64,000 nucleotides of DNA from Deinococcus ruber (lineage in GTDB: Bacteria > Deinococcota > Deinococci > Deinococcales > Deinococcaceae): contig NZ_BMQL01000002.1 in assembly GCF_014648095.1 (NCBI RefSeq), forward strand, positions 1 through 64,000. Reading direction: 5' to 3'. The notes below the pieces were generated by a model. That model saw only the letters and a list, made by a program, of their open reading frames with translations. It was not told the DNA's origin and searched no databases. Of the stretch, positions 1 through 9,323 are shown in pieces; the stretch's first letter is position 1; every line of letters starts with the position of its first letter. Made by a program: the position numbers and the translations under genes.

Positions 1-150
1 CCGGTGCATAAAACTTTGCCATCCCCTAGTTTACTCGGGAATTAATCGGAATCCGTATTAGGAGGTTCCTCTAGAGCGCCGAGCTGACTTCAGAGCCGAC
101 CAGACACGCGTGGCTGCCAGAATCACCTTCTAAGGCCCACGCCAACGTCT
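1..150. other. Window edge with no recognisable gene
   Basis: No reading frame or RNA gene is supported here. The segment lies downstream of the tRNA-Ile gene, whose transcript runs towards the window start, and may hold the upstream region of a gene beyond the edge. Confidence 0.4.
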
Positions 151-153
151 GAA

Positions 154-187
154 AACAAAAAAGCCCCGTACAAGACGGGGTATTTTT
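154..187 (-). terminator. Intrinsic terminator of tRNA-Ile
   Basis: On the minus strand a CCCCGT/ACGGGG stem with a short loop is followed by six T residues and, after a G, four more. It sits a few bases beyond the CCA end of the tRNA gene, as expected for a factor-independent terminator. Confidence 0.8.
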
Positions 188-190
188 CGG

Positions 191-267
<77 letters not shown>

Positions 268-305
268 ACACTCGCTGTCCGTAGAACGCCGGGCAAGCGG
301 AAGGA

Positions 306-334
306 ATATTAGCAAGCACAGGGGAGGGTGTCAA
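306..334 (-). promoter_or_regulatory. Sigma-A promoter of tRNA-Ile
   Basis: On the minus strand TTGACA (334-329) is separated by exactly 17 bases from TAATAT (311-306), which is close to full consensus. The spacing to the tRNA 5' end at 267 leaves about 30 bases of leader. The promoter lies just beyond the dgt stop codon at 339. Confidence 0.85.
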
Positions 335-338
335 CCAC

Positions 339-1466
339 TCAGAAGCCCAGTTCCGGGGCGATGCCGTGCAGGCTGCGGTATTCCTCCAGAGCGTAGCGGT
401 CAGTCATGCCCGCGATGTGGTCGCAGACGGTGCGTTCCAGCCCGTTTCCTTCCAGCCGAGAGCGTGCCCCCGGCGGCAGCATGGCGGGGCGCTTCAGAAA
501 GGCGCGGTACAGGCTTTCCAGGCAGTGTTCGGCCTGGGCAACCTGCCGCAGCACACGCGGGTGCCGGTAAAGCCGCTCGAACAGAAAGCGGTTCAGCTCG
601 CTCAGGCCGCTGTGCATCGCCGGACTGAACGCAATCAGGGTGCTGGGGTGGGCAGCCACCTGCTGAGGCGAAACAATGCCCGCTGCCTTGAGCTGCTCGT
701 GACTGTGGGTCGTCAGATCGTCGATCAGCCAGCCGAGCAGTTCGCGCTGAATCGAGCGGCGATCTTTCTCGCCAACGTGGTCGGGGTCGAGGTGCAGGCG
801 GGCTGTCAGGTGCTCCCACAGCGGCAACCCGCGCAGGTCGTGGGGGGCGATCAGGCCACTTCTCAGGCCGTCGTCGAGGTCGTGGGCGCTGTAGGCCAGT
901 CCGTCGGCCACATTCACCAGTTGCGCTTCCAGGGTGTGCTGTCCACTGCTCAGATGGGCGTGCTTCGCCAGCCCGTCCAGCGTCTCACGCGTCAGGTTCA
1001 GGCCCGGAAAGTCGGGGTAGCGGTCTTCCAGTTCGGTCACGATCCGCACCGTCTGAAGGTTGTGGTCGAATCCGCCGTGTGCCGCCGCCAGCCCGTCCAG
1101 AATCGATTCTCCGGCGTGGCCGAAGGGTGGATGGCCCAGGTCGTGTGCCAGCGAGATGGTCTCGGCCAGTGTTTCGTTCAGCCCCAGGTTCAGCGCCACC
1201 GAACGCGCTGCCTGCGCCACCTCCAGCGTGTGTGTCAGGCGGGTGCGGTAATGGTCGCCCTGGGCATTCAGAAACACCTGGGTCTTGTATTCCAGCCGCC
1301 GGAACGCCGCCGTGTGCAGCACCCGGTCACGGTCTTTCTGGAAGGCGGTGCGGCGCGGCGATTCGGGTTCCGGGTACAGTCGCCCCCGGCTGCTCTGGCT
1401 GAGCGTGGCGTAGGGAGCCAGCGTCTGCGCTTCACGTGTTTCCAGGGCGGCCCGGTCAAACAGCAT
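339..1466 (-). CDS. dgt: Deoxyguanosinetriphosphate triphosphohydrolase-like protein (HD domain)
   Basis: This 375-residue cytosolic enzyme of the dGTPase family removes triphosphate from dNTPs and so helps control nucleotide pools. The HD metal site is visible as RLTHT (H79) and LAHDLGH (H108, D109), preceded by the family's FRRLEYKTQVF segment near residue 55. Length fits the short dGTPase-like proteins rather than the 505-residue E. coli Dgt. The start is supported by a -10 box TACACT ending six bases before the ATG, which implies a leaderless mRNA. The substrate could be any dNTP; the family assignment is firm, the exact specificity is not. Confidence 0.9.
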   Translation of the reverse strand: MLFDRAALETREAQTLAPYATLSQSSRGRLYPEPESPRRTAFQKDRDRVLHTAAFRRLEYKTQVFLNAQGDHYRTRLTHTLEVAQAARSVALNLGLNETLAETISLAHDLGHPPFGHAGESILDGLAAAHGGFDHNLQTVRIVTELEDRYPDFPGLNLTRETLDGLAKHAHLSSGQHTLEAQLVNVADGLAYSAHDLDDGLRSGLIAPHDLRGLPLWEHLTARLHLDPDHVGEKDRRSIQRELLGWLIDDLTTHSHEQLKAAGIVSPQQVAAHPSTLIAFSPAMHSGLSELNRFLFERLYRHPRVLRQVAQAEHCLESLYRAFLKRPAMLPPGARSRLEGNGLERTVCDHIAGMTDRYALEEYRSLHGIAPELGF

Positions 1467-1670
1467 GGGGGCAGTGTAGAGCAGGGGCAGGCGTCAGACT
1501 CTAGGAGTGAGGATTTCGGAAAGGCGGTGGGCTTCGGAATCGAAGTTCTGAGCGAACGAGCCTCGCGGCGTGCATCACCCCTGCCCGTTGGTACGGCAAA
1601 CCTGCAACGCTCGCTGGAACAGGCGTTTGTCGTCGCTCAGAGCCTACAGCTCAGAGCCGACAACCGTGTT

Positions 1671-2706
<1,036 letters not shown>

Positions 2707-2720
<14 letters not shown>

Positions 2721-3609
2721 AGGGCTCCTGGTGGTCTGCGCCGCGCTTCTGCGGGGCTACACCCTGAAGTGCCCGCAGCGCCAGCTCATAAGCGTCATTC
2801 TTACGCAAACCTGCTGCCTGTAACAACTCCCGGATGTCGCGCAGGGTTTTTCCCTCGGCGGCCCAACCTGCGGCCAATGCGCTGTGGTCGGCGTCCGGGG
2901 TGGGGCGCGGCTGTTCCGGAGCGCCCGCCAGCACCAGCACGATCTCGCCTTTCACGCCCCCCGAGAAGTGTGCGGCCAGCTCTGCCAGCGTGCCGCGCCG
3001 CGTTTCCTCGAACTTCTTCGACAGTTCGCGGGTCACGCTTGCCTGCCGCTCGGGGGCGTCTGGGCGGTGTGCGGCACACAGGGCCGCCAGCTCGGTCAGG
3101 GTGGCGTGCAGACGGTGAGGGCTTTCGTAGATCAGCGAGGTTTCCGGACGCTCGACCACCGCCTTCAGCCGTTCTCTGCGCTCGCGCCCACTGCGCGGCA
3201 AAAAGCCCTCGAAGGTAAATCGCCCGCTGTCCAGCCCCGACAGGATTAGGGCAGGTACGAACGCGGTGGGGCCGGGCAGCACCTCGGCGCGGTGGCCCAG
3301 TTCCAGCGCCAGCCGCAGCAGTTCTGCGCCGGGGTCGCTGATCCCGGGTGTGCCCGCGTCCGAGACGTAGGCCAGCCGGGGATACTGCTCCAGAATGCCC
3401 GGCGCACGGTTCATGGTGTGGGCGTCGAGCCGCACCAGCGGCCTGGAAATGCCCAGATGCGTCAGCAGTTGCCCGCTGCGCCGGGTGTCTTCACAGGCCA
3501 CCGCGTCGCAGTTCCTGAGTACTTCGATGGCCCGCAGCGTGATATCGCCCAGGTTTCCCAGCGGCGTGGGAACGAGCCACACGCAGCCCACCGCTTTGGA
3601 GACGGTCAT
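2707..3609 (-). CDS. rsmI: 16S rRNA 2'-O-ribose C1402 methyltransferase
   Basis: The tetrapyrrole-methylase fold is clear: PTPLGNLGD at residues 14-22, EDTR at 40-43 and [12 protein letters not shown] at 83-94, all hallmarks of RsmI, which uses SAM to 2'-O-methylate C1402 in the decoding centre of 16S rRNA. Length (300 residues) is normal. It lies upstream of and overlaps pfkA. A small 7-bp hairpin (3654-3671) sits between it and the preceding small gene and might attenuate read-through. Confidence in the family is high. Confidence 0.93.
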
Positions 3610-3688
3610 CCTGATTCCGTGATCGAGTTGCCTGGCCGCCCTGCCCGGATATCAGGATTCGCCGGAATCCTTTCAAGCGCCGCGCTGC

Positions 3689-3907
3689 TCATCCAGTGGG
3701 TTCCAGCGTCTCGCGCACCGCTGCCAGTCCCGGCGTGGGTTTCAGGCGGATACGCACCTTGTTGGGGCGTCTGAACGCGCTCGTGATGGTGGCCCGCAGC
3801 AGTTCTGCCTCGCCCACCGTCACCGTCACCAGCGTTCCTTCCGGCAACCTCGCGCCGTCCTGCAAGACCACCACACCGTCTTCGATGATGCCTCTGTAGG
3901 CGCGCAT
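3689..3907 (-). CDS. Small protein with AF2212-like beta fold, function unknown
   Basis: A 72-residue protein whose first half (IIEDGVVVLQDGARLPEGT, followed by VTVTV) resembles the small beta-barrel AF2212/DUF104-type proteins, some of which act as antitoxins or nucleic-acid-binding subunits. The second half is basic (RRPNKVRIRLK). Its ATG comes one base after the stop codon of the TPR protein gene, with a purine-rich AAAGGGG site upstream, so the two are co-transcribed. No toxin partner is visible next to it, and I do not assign a function. Confidence 0.6.
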   Translation of the reverse strand: MRAYRGIIEDGVVVLQDGARLPEGTLVTVTVGEAELLRATITSAFRRPNKVRIRLKPTPGLAAVRETLEPTG

Positions 3908-3908
3908 G

Positions 3909-4325
3909 TCAACTGCCCCTTTTCTGTCTGCGCTCGGCCTGCATCAGCAGTTCCCGCAGCGCCGTGATTTCGGATTCTCTGGCTCCACCTAAAGAAGCGT
4001 AACGGTCGATGACGGCGGCAGCTTCGCGGCGACGCCCCAGCCGCAGCAGCAGCCCCGCGAGGTGTTCGCCCTGCACGTAGTAGGCGCGGGGATTGTCTGG
4101 CTCACGGTTGACCTGCGCCCGCGCCAGTTCCAGCGTCGCGGAAGCTTCGCGGGTGCGGGCCACCTGCCAGCGGATAAAGACGGTGGCGGCCACGAAGATC
4201 AGGATCGCCAGCATCGTGGTTACCACCGATGAACGCGACACGTCGTAAGACATCCCGACCCGCACCGCCAGCGGAAAGAAGAAGGTCAGCAGCACCACCA
4301 CCGCCAGAGAGGCCGCGTAGTTCAT
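3909..4325 (-). CDS. Membrane-anchored TPR-like protein
   Basis: A 138-residue protein with two N-terminal hydrophobic helices (about residues 5-23 and 33-52) followed by a helical region that reads like one to two TPR units (PDNPRAYYVQGEHLAGLLLR and the following pair). It is probably an inner-membrane protein with a cytoplasmic helical-repeat domain for protein contacts. The ATG has a GGAG site upstream. It is the first gene of a short minus-strand group that continues with the 72-residue small protein and then rsmI and pfkA. No specific function is recognised. Confidence 0.7.
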   Translation of the reverse strand: MNYAASLAVVVLLTFFFPLAVRVGMSYDVSRSSVVTTMLAILIFVAATVFIRWQVARTREASATLELARAQVNREPDNPRAYYVQGEHLAGLLLRLGRRREAAAVIDRYASLGGARESEITALRELLMQAERRQKRGS

Positions 4326-4438
4326 GCTGCTCCCCGGTCCTCTGGCCAGTGGCCCGGCGTCTGAACAAGCAAGGGGGCAACCACCCGGCCAGTTTACCGC
4401 GCCTGCCGAGTTGATGCTTGCCCTGTATGCTGAGCGGC

Positions 4439-4879
4439 ATGCGCCTGCATCTGATCACGGTGGGCGAACCCCGCCTCAGCTACGCCCGCGCGGGCTGGGA
4501 CGAGTACACCCTGCGCCTGAAGCACTACCACAAACTCAGCGTCACGCACGTACCCGGCAGCACGCCCCACAAGGAATCGCAGGCCATTCTGAAGGCAGCG
4601 GGCCGCGCTCCGGTCATTGCCCTCGATCCACGTGGCAAACAGTGGAGCAGCGAGGAACTCAGCGACTTTATCGACACCCAGGGCCTGCGGAGCGTGGGAG
4701 AACTGGCCTTTGCCATCGGTGGCCCCGACGGACACAGCGACGAACTCAGGGCCGCCGCCCATACGCTGTGGTCGCTAGGAAAGCTGACCCTGCCGCACGA
4801 CCTGGCGATGGTGGTGCTGGCAGAAGCGCTGTACCGCGCCGCGACCATCAGCAGGGGAGAGCCGTACCACCGGGGCTGA
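4439..4879 (+). CDS. rlmH: 23S rRNA pseudouridine-1915 N3-methyltransferase
   Basis: A 146-residue SPOUT methyltransferase that modifies the pseudouridine at 23S position 1915 in assembled ribosomes. The family pattern is visible: MRLHLITVGEP at the start, ALDPRGKQWSSEE mid-protein, FAIGGPDGH in the SAM-binding trefoil knot, and the C-terminal LPHDLAMVVLAEALYRA with RGEPYHRG, which ends in the conserved YH. The start at 4439 is preferred over upstream codons because TATGCT (4426-4431) ends seven bases before it, giving a leaderless mRNA. Confidence 0.94.
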   Translation: MRLHLITVGEPRLSYARAGWDEYTLRLKHYHKLSVTHVPGSTPHKESQAILKAAGRAPVIALDPRGKQWSSEELSDFIDTQGLRSVGELAFAIGGPDGHSDELRAAAHTLWSLGKLTLPHDLAMVVLAEALYRAATISRGEPYHRG

Positions 4880-4906
4880 AAGTGAACTGAAGGCCGAGTT
4901 TCCGGC

Positions 4907-5431
4907 TCACTGAAACTGCACGCTCGCCAGGGCCGCCGTGAACAGCGGCAGGTGCTTGGAGAAGTCGGTGGCGGCGTCGGTCAGCTGGAAGTTGTAGAAG
5001 TTTTTGCGCCCGTTGCCGAACCAGATCTGCATTTTCAGGTTCTTGCCCTTTTCGCTCAGGGTATAGACGTGGGTCAGGCCCGTCACGCCGCCGTAGCGGG
5101 CGGTGCTGGAACTCAGCAGTTTCAGCGTGCCGCCGCCCTGCGTCACTGCACCCTCGAAGGCCCGGAATTCGTTCGCCAGATCGAGGCTCTGGCCCTGCTT
5201 GGGAATAAAGGTGAAGCGCATCAGCGCGGCAGGGGCTTTGGGTGCAGACGCGATATTCACGCCGCGTAGCCCGTCGTTGAAGCGCACGCCGAGCCAACCG
5301 GTCGGCAGGCTGATGGTAAAGGGGATGGCCGGATCACTCACGCGGATGGTTTTGCCGGGGGCAGTGCCCTGGGCTGCCACGGTGCCGCTCAGGGCCAGCG
5401 CTGCGAGCAGAGACATACGTTTGGAAGTCAT
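4907..5431 (-). CDS. Secreted hypothetical protein (PsbP-like style)
   Basis: A 174-residue protein with a typical signal peptide (MTSKRMSLLAALALSGTVAA, cleavage expected near AQG). The mature part is a mixed beta protein beginning with DPAIPFTISLPTGWLGVRF, a pattern like secreted PsbP/DUF1795 proteins that place a GW motif after the first strand. The start at 5431 is chosen over an upstream in-frame codon because TACGCT lies six bases before it. It faces away from the thioesterase gene, with which it shares a 44-base intergenic region. Function unknown; extracytoplasmic. Confidence 0.65.
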   Translation of the reverse strand: MTSKRMSLLAALALSGTVAAQGTAPGKTIRVSDPAIPFTISLPTGWLGVRFNDGLRGVNIASAPKAPAALMRFTFIPKQGQSLDLANEFRAFEGAVTQGGGTLKLLSSSTARYGGVTGLTHVYTLSEKGKNLKMQIWFGNGRKNFYNFQLTDAATDFSKHLPLFTAALASVQFQ

Positions 5432-5475
5432 GCAGGCAGCGTACCGAGCGGCGGTGAGCACAGAATAATGGTGCT

Positions 5476-5949
5476 GTGACCGACTCTTCCGAAGTGGTGG
5501 GCTTTCCGGTATCGCATCCGCTGCGGGTGCGCTGGGCCGAAGTAGACGCTCAGCAGGTGGTCTTCAACGGCCATTATCTGATGTACGCCGACGTATGCTG
5601 CACCGAGTACTTCCGGGCAGCGGGCGTCGAACTGTGGACGCCCTCCGCCCTGACAGCGGCGGAGCACCACCCAGATGCGCTCGATGCCTACGTGGTCAGG
5701 GCTACGCTCGACTACCGCGCCCCCGCCCGCTTCGACGATCTATTGCTGCTGCGGGGCCGGATAGCGCGGCTGGGCAACAGCAGTTTTACCTTCGAGTGCT
5801 GTATCGAACGCGGGCCGACGCTGCTGTGCCGTGTGGAACTGATCTATGTGAATGCCCATGCAGGCGCTTCCGTGTCGCTGCCCAGCAGCTTCCGGGTGGC
5901 GGTACGGGCGCTTCAGGGCGACCCGGAATCCAGCCCCAGCGAGACGTGA
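5476..5949 (+). CDS. Acyl-CoA thioesterase, 4HBT/YbgC family
   Basis: A 157-residue hot-dog-fold protein. The catalytic-loop pattern RWAEVDAQQVVFNGHY places the likely active-site aspartate at D24, as in 4-hydroxybenzoyl-CoA and YbgC thioesterases, which hydrolyse acyl-CoA. The later strands (ATLDYRAPARFDDLLLLRGR) match the family. It starts with GTG. Its 3' end overlaps the 3' end of lepB by 37 bases on the opposite strand, so the two transcripts converge. The natural substrate cannot be told from the sequence. Confidence 0.82.
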   Translation: MTDSSEVVGFPVSHPLRVRWAEVDAQQVVFNGHYLMYADVCCTEYFRAAGVELWTPSALTAAEHHPDALDAYVVRATLDYRAPARFDDLLLLRGRIARLGNSSFTFECCIERGPTLLCRVELIYVNAHAGASVSLPSSFRVAVRALQGDPESSPSET

Positions 5950-6512
5950 AGATTGGCTGGCCCCGCCACGTCAGATAGCGGCACCGGGCCGTAATACCGT
6001 GAATCCACGCTTTCGCCCAGAATTCGGTTGTCGCCCATCACAAACACGCTTCCGGCGGGAACGCGCACCGGGTCTTCGTCGCTGGGCGTGTCGCCGCTGG
6101 CATACGGTTCAGGCAGCACCTTCCCGCCGATATGCACCTTGCCCCCGGAAATGCTGACGGTTTCGCCGGGCAGCCCGATCACCCGCTTGATGTTATACGG
6201 GCGGTAGCGTCCGAATGGTCCCTGCTGGAAGGCGTATTCGCTGGTAGCCGGGGCCTTGAACACCACGATGTCGCCGCGCCGGGGATAGGTCTGCGACAGC
6301 CCCCACGCCCGCAGCCAGCGCGGATACTTGAGCAGCAGGGCCACGTCGCCGCTGTGGAGCGTCGGATTCATGCTGTTGCCGTCGACACGGGCAAAGGTAA
6401 AGCCGAAGGTGATGAGCAGCCAGATCGGCAGGATGGCTCCCAGCACCCACACACGCCAGATGTGGCGCAGCAGCGAGCGGCGGGGCAGAGGAGGAGATGG
6501 CGGAACCGTCAC
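5913..6512 (-). CDS. lepB: Signal peptidase I
   Basis: Cleaves signal peptides from exported proteins at the membrane. One N-terminal membrane segment (about residues 20-41) precedes the catalytic Ser in DGNSMNP (S47), and the catalytic Lys sits in YNIKRVIGLPGE (K109). The C-terminal GDN box (FVMGDNR) and SRYYGPV are also present. At 199 residues it is a compact, Gram-positive-like form. The GTG start is supported by a TAAGAT box six bases upstream, pointing to a leaderless transcript. Confidence 0.94.
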   Translation of the reverse strand: MTVPPSPPLPRRSLLRHIWRVWVLGAILPIWLLITFGFTFARVDGNSMNPTLHSGDVALLLKYPRWLRAWGLSQTYPRRGDIVVFKAPATSEYAFQQGPFGRYRPYNIKRVIGLPGETVSISGGKVHIGGKVLPEPYASGDTPSDEDPVRVPAGSVFVMGDNRILGESVDSRYYGPVPLSDVAGPANLHVSLGLDSGSP

Positions 6513-6534
6513 CGCGCCATCTTAGAACGGGCGG

Positions 6535-6713
6535 GGCTGTGGGCTATGAGCTTTGAGTCGTGAGCTCTGGGCTATGAGCCACAGCCAACGCTTCTTGCTA
6601 GCCGTTGACCTTCAGCCCCTCTTCAGGGGGGGCCGCCGCGTCAGCGGCTGGGGGGTGAAATGAGCGCAGCGAATCTCTTTCGCCCAGAGCCCAGAGCTCA
6701 AGGCCCACAGCCC
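6535..6713. repeat. Imperfect hairpin repeat, GCTATGAGC family (copy 1)
   Basis: The two ends form an 11-bp perfect inverted repeat (GGGCTGTGGGC at 6535-6545, GCCCACAGCCC at 6703-6713), and the arms are built from reiterated GAGCTYTGGGCTATGAG-like words. The centre holds a second GC-rich palindromic stretch. Related elements occur at 62178-62307 and, weaker, at 22373-22499. This copy sits directly before ruvA and after lepB. Confidence 0.7.
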
Positions 6714-6739
6714 ATTCTGTTTTAGGCTAAACTACTCGG

Positions 6740-7333
6740 GTGATCGCTTTTCTTTCCGGTACCGTGCGCGATATTCGTGAGGCGAGCGTGGTGCTGATGG
6801 TGTCGGGTGTGGGGTACGAGCTGCTGTGTCCGGCCTCGACGCTGGGCCACCTGAGCGTGGGTGCGCCCGCCGAACTGCATACCCGGCTGGTGGTGCGCGA
6901 AGATTCCATGACGCTGTACGGCTTTCTGGATACTGACAGCCTGCGACTCTTCGATCTGCTGACAAGTGTGAGCGGAGTCGGCCCAAAGCTGGGGCTGGCG
7001 CTGCTGTCGGCCATGCCCCCCTCGGCGCTGGCCCAGGGGCTCCTCAGCGGCGATACCAGTCTGTTGTCCAGCGTTTCGGGTGTGGGCAAGAAAACCGCCG
7101 AGCGGCTGGTGCTGGAGCTTCAGAACAAGGTGCCGGAACATCTGGCGGCAGGCATGAATGCCAGTGGCGCGGCGGCAGCCGTTTCGACAGCGGGCCGAGA
7201 CGCGGTAGACGCGCTGATGGCCCTGGGCTTCCGTGACGCGCAGGTACGGGCGGCAGTGGCCGAACTGCTCTCGCAGGACAGCACGCTGAGCGCCGACACC
7301 CTGATCCGGCGGGCACTGGGCAAGCTGCGCTGA
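6740..7333 (+). CDS. ruvA: Holliday junction branch migration protein RuvA
   Basis: RuvA binds four-way junctions as a tetramer and loads the RuvB motor during recombination repair. At 197 residues it has normal length, with the OB-fold domain at 1-63 (MIAFLSGTVRDI, SMTLYGF), two helix-hairpin-helix motifs (LTSVSGVGPKLGLALLS about 74-90; LSSVSGVGKKTAERLVLEL about 108-126) and the mobile C-terminal RuvB-contact domain (DALMALGF onward). ruvB and ruvC are not adjacent in this window. It starts with GTG; a TAAACT box six bases upstream suggests a leaderless mRNA. I see no radiation/desiccation response palindrome upstream. Confidence 0.95.
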   Translation: MIAFLSGTVRDIREASVVLMVSGVGYELLCPASTLGHLSVGAPAELHTRLVVREDSMTLYGFLDTDSLRLFDLLTSVSGVGPKLGLALLSAMPPSALAQGLLSGDTSLLSSVSGVGKKTAERLVLELQNKVPEHLAAGMNASGAAAAVSTAGRDAVDALMALGFRDAQVRAAVAELLSQDSTLSADTLIRRALGKLR

Positions 7334-7492
7334 GTCCAGCGGGCATTTCCCGAGTCACTTCCGTCCAGTCTGAAGATTCGCCAGGAAGCCGGAACGTCGC
7401 CTGCGGTTCCTCATATTCTTCGTTGCCGCTCCACCTTGGTCGTTCGGCTGTCTCCTTACGCCGAGTCGGGGTGAATATCTCTCTGCACGTCA

Positions 7493-7517
7493 CATATACA
7501 GGCCGAGTTTGTATATG
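7493..7517. promoter_or_regulatory. 8-bp inverted repeat upstream of TM2 gene (candidate operator)
   Basis: CATATACA (7493-7500) and TGTATATG (7510-7517) are perfect inverted copies nine bases apart, a dyad in an otherwise GC-rich region. It ends 18 bases before the start codon of the TM2 protein gene, where a repressor could block initiation. Confidence 0.45.
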
Positions 7518-7535
7518 CTGATCAAGGGGGATGAC

Positions 7536-8036
7536 ATGACGAATGATCCGGACAGATTCGGTGTACAGGCTCCAGCAGGCAGTGCGGGCAACAGCGGGCG
7601 GGTGAGTCTCGACAAGACCGCGCCTGACGCTGACGGATCAGCGCCTTACGGCGGGGTGCCTGTGCCGCCGTCGCCGGTCAGTCAGCAGGGTGGCCCGTCG
7701 CCCTGGCCCAACAGCGCCGGGCAGTCTGCCCCCCTGCCTCAGAGCGATATAGCCCAGAAGAAGCTGATCGCCGGACTCCTGGGCATCTTTCTGGGCAGCC
7801 TGGGCGTCCACAAGTTCTATCTGGGCATCAACCAGTCCGGCATCATCATGCTGGGGCTGACCGTGGGCGGCTGGATTCTGTTCACGCTGCTCGCCATCAT
7901 CCTGATCGGCTTCGTATTTCTGCTGCTTCCGGCGGCAGTCGGCCTGATCGGTCTGATCGAGGGCATTCTGTACCTCACCAAAACCGACGCCGATTTCGAG
8001 CGCGAATACGTTGTGGGCAAGAAACTCTGGTTCTGA
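7536..8036 (+). CDS. TM2 domain membrane protein
   Basis: A 166-residue protein with a Gly/Pro/Ser-rich cytoplasmic N-terminal 75 residues, then a TM2 domain: QKKLIAGLLGIFLGSLGVHK followed by FYLG, then a second hydrophobic stretch and the closing GLIEGILYLT. TM2 proteins are small two-helix membrane proteins of poorly known role. The ATG at 7536 is preferred over an upstream TTG because AAGGGGGA stands right before it. An inverted repeat (7493-7517) lies in the promoter region. Confidence 0.82.
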   Translation: MTNDPDRFGVQAPAGSAGNSGRVSLDKTAPDADGSAPYGGVPVPPSPVSQQGGPSPWPNSAGQSAPLPQSDIAQKKLIAGLLGIFLGSLGVHKFYLGINQSGIIMLGLTVGGWILFTLLAIILIGFVFLLLPAAVGLIGLIEGILYLTKTDADFEREYVVGKKLWF

Positions 8037-8191
8037 AACGGGTCTTCCGGCTGTGTATCAAACGCACCCCTGGCACCCAGTTTCCGCCGCTTCAGTCTGA
8101 TGCAGACCTGAAGCCACATAAATGCTTTCTACTGAAAAGCTCATAGGCCGTCATTCGCGCCCCTGTAGCCTTGCACTCAGGAGGCACACTC

Positions 8192-9235
8192 ATGAAGAAA
8201 ATTCTGACCATTTCGGCAGCGGTAACAGCAGCCCTAATTTCCGGTAGCACCCTCGCCGCCCCCAAGATCAGCGCCCAGAGCATCATCGTCAATCCCGTGC
8301 AGAGCGACCTGGCGGTACAGGTTTCCGTCGACCGCGACAACAGCGGCAGCCAGATCGCCAACTATCAGATCGGGGATAGCGTCCGCGTCAGCGCCACCGT
8401 CAATCAGGACGCCTACGTGTACCTGTTCGACATCGATGCCGCTGGCAAGATCACCCAGATTCTGCCCAACCGTTTTCAGAGCGGCGCGAACTTCCTGAAG
8501 GCCAACACCACCAAGGTCTTCCCGGCAGCGGGTGACAGCTACACCTTCACCATCGACGGCCCGGTGGGTCTGAACAAGGTGCTGGCAGTGGCCTCCAAGA
8601 CCGAGCTGAACCTCAGCAACATCTCGCAGTTCCAGAACAACGACTCCTTTGCCACCGGCAAGGTCGAGGGTCAGCAGCAACTCGCGCAGGCCCTGAGCAT
8701 CGTGGTCAACCCGCTTCCCCAGAACACCTGGGTTTCTGATACCGCGCTCTACAGCGTGTCGGGCAGCCAGAACACCAGCACCGGCAGCCTGTTCGTGGGC
8801 AGCAGCGTTCCCGGCAGCATCGTCTTCCTGAACGGGCGTCAGGTGGGTGGAGCCAACGTGACCTACACCGGCCTTCAGCCCGGCAGCTACAACGTGCGCG
8901 TTGCGACCCCCGGCTACAACGAGTTCAACGGCACCGTCAGCATCCGTGCAGGCGCAGTCGTGAACCTGAATGTCGATCCGGTGGGCACCGTCGTGACCCC
9001 TGTGCAGCCGGTTCGTCCTCCTTCGACTGCGAACATTCAGCTCCGCAGCAGCGTGGCGGGCGCACTGGTCTTCGTAGACGGGCGTCAGGTCGGCAGCATT
9101 CAGAACGGCGGCCTGAATCTGAACCTCAGCCGTGGCAGCCACGAGATCGTGCTGATCGCCCCCGGCTACCGCACCTTCGTCAATGTGTACAACGTCAACC
9201 AGGGCGGCACCATCACCATCAACCCCACCCGCTAA
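8192..9235 (+). CDS. Secreted protein with DUF4384 and two PEGA domains
   Basis: A 347-residue exported protein. A signal peptide ([20 protein letters not shown], then LAAP) is followed by a DUF4384-type domain (about 40-150: [20 protein letters not shown]) and by two PEGA repeats (about 205-265 and 285-345), each with a [20 protein letters not shown] or [20 protein letters not shown] start. PEGA domains are short beta modules of bacterial surface proteins. The ATG has an AGGAGG site, and an own terminator follows, so it is monocistronic. A role in the cell wall or S-layer is likely, but no partner is visible. Confidence 0.8.
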   Translation: MKKILTISAAVTAALISGSTLAAPKISAQSIIVNPVQSDLAVQVSVDRDNSGSQIANYQIGDSVRVSATVNQDAYVYLFDIDAAGKITQILPNRFQSGANFLKANTTKVFPAAGDSYTFTIDGPVGLNKVLAVASKTELNLSNISQFQNNDSFATGKVEGQQQLAQALSIVVNPLPQNTWVSDTALYSVSGSQNTSTGSLFVGSSVPGSIVFLNGRQVGGANVTYTGLQPGSYNVRVATPGYNEFNGTVSIRAGAVVNLNVDPVGTVVTPVQPVRPPSTANIQLRSSVAGALVFVDGRQVGSIQNGGLNLNLSRGSHEIVLIAPGYRTFVNVYNVNQGGTITINPTR

Positions 9236-9252
9236 ACAGTTCTTTTCGCAGA

Positions 9253-9280
9253 CCCCCGCTGAACTGGCGGGGGTTTTTTT
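9253..9280 (+). terminator. Intrinsic terminator of the PEGA protein gene
   Basis: A perfect 7-bp stem CCCCCGC/GCGGGGG with a seven-base loop is followed by seven T residues, 17 bases after the stop codon. It also separates the gene from the convergent GGDEF gene. Confidence 0.92.
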
Positions 9281-9323
9281 GCTTGGTCTGACGAACAGGT
9301 GGCAGGAGCGGAACTGCCCTGCG

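Noticed and set aside
6714..6739. Radiation/desiccation response palindrome before ruvA
   Set aside because: I looked for the 17-bp TTATG-type palindrome upstream of ruvA and recG and did not see it.
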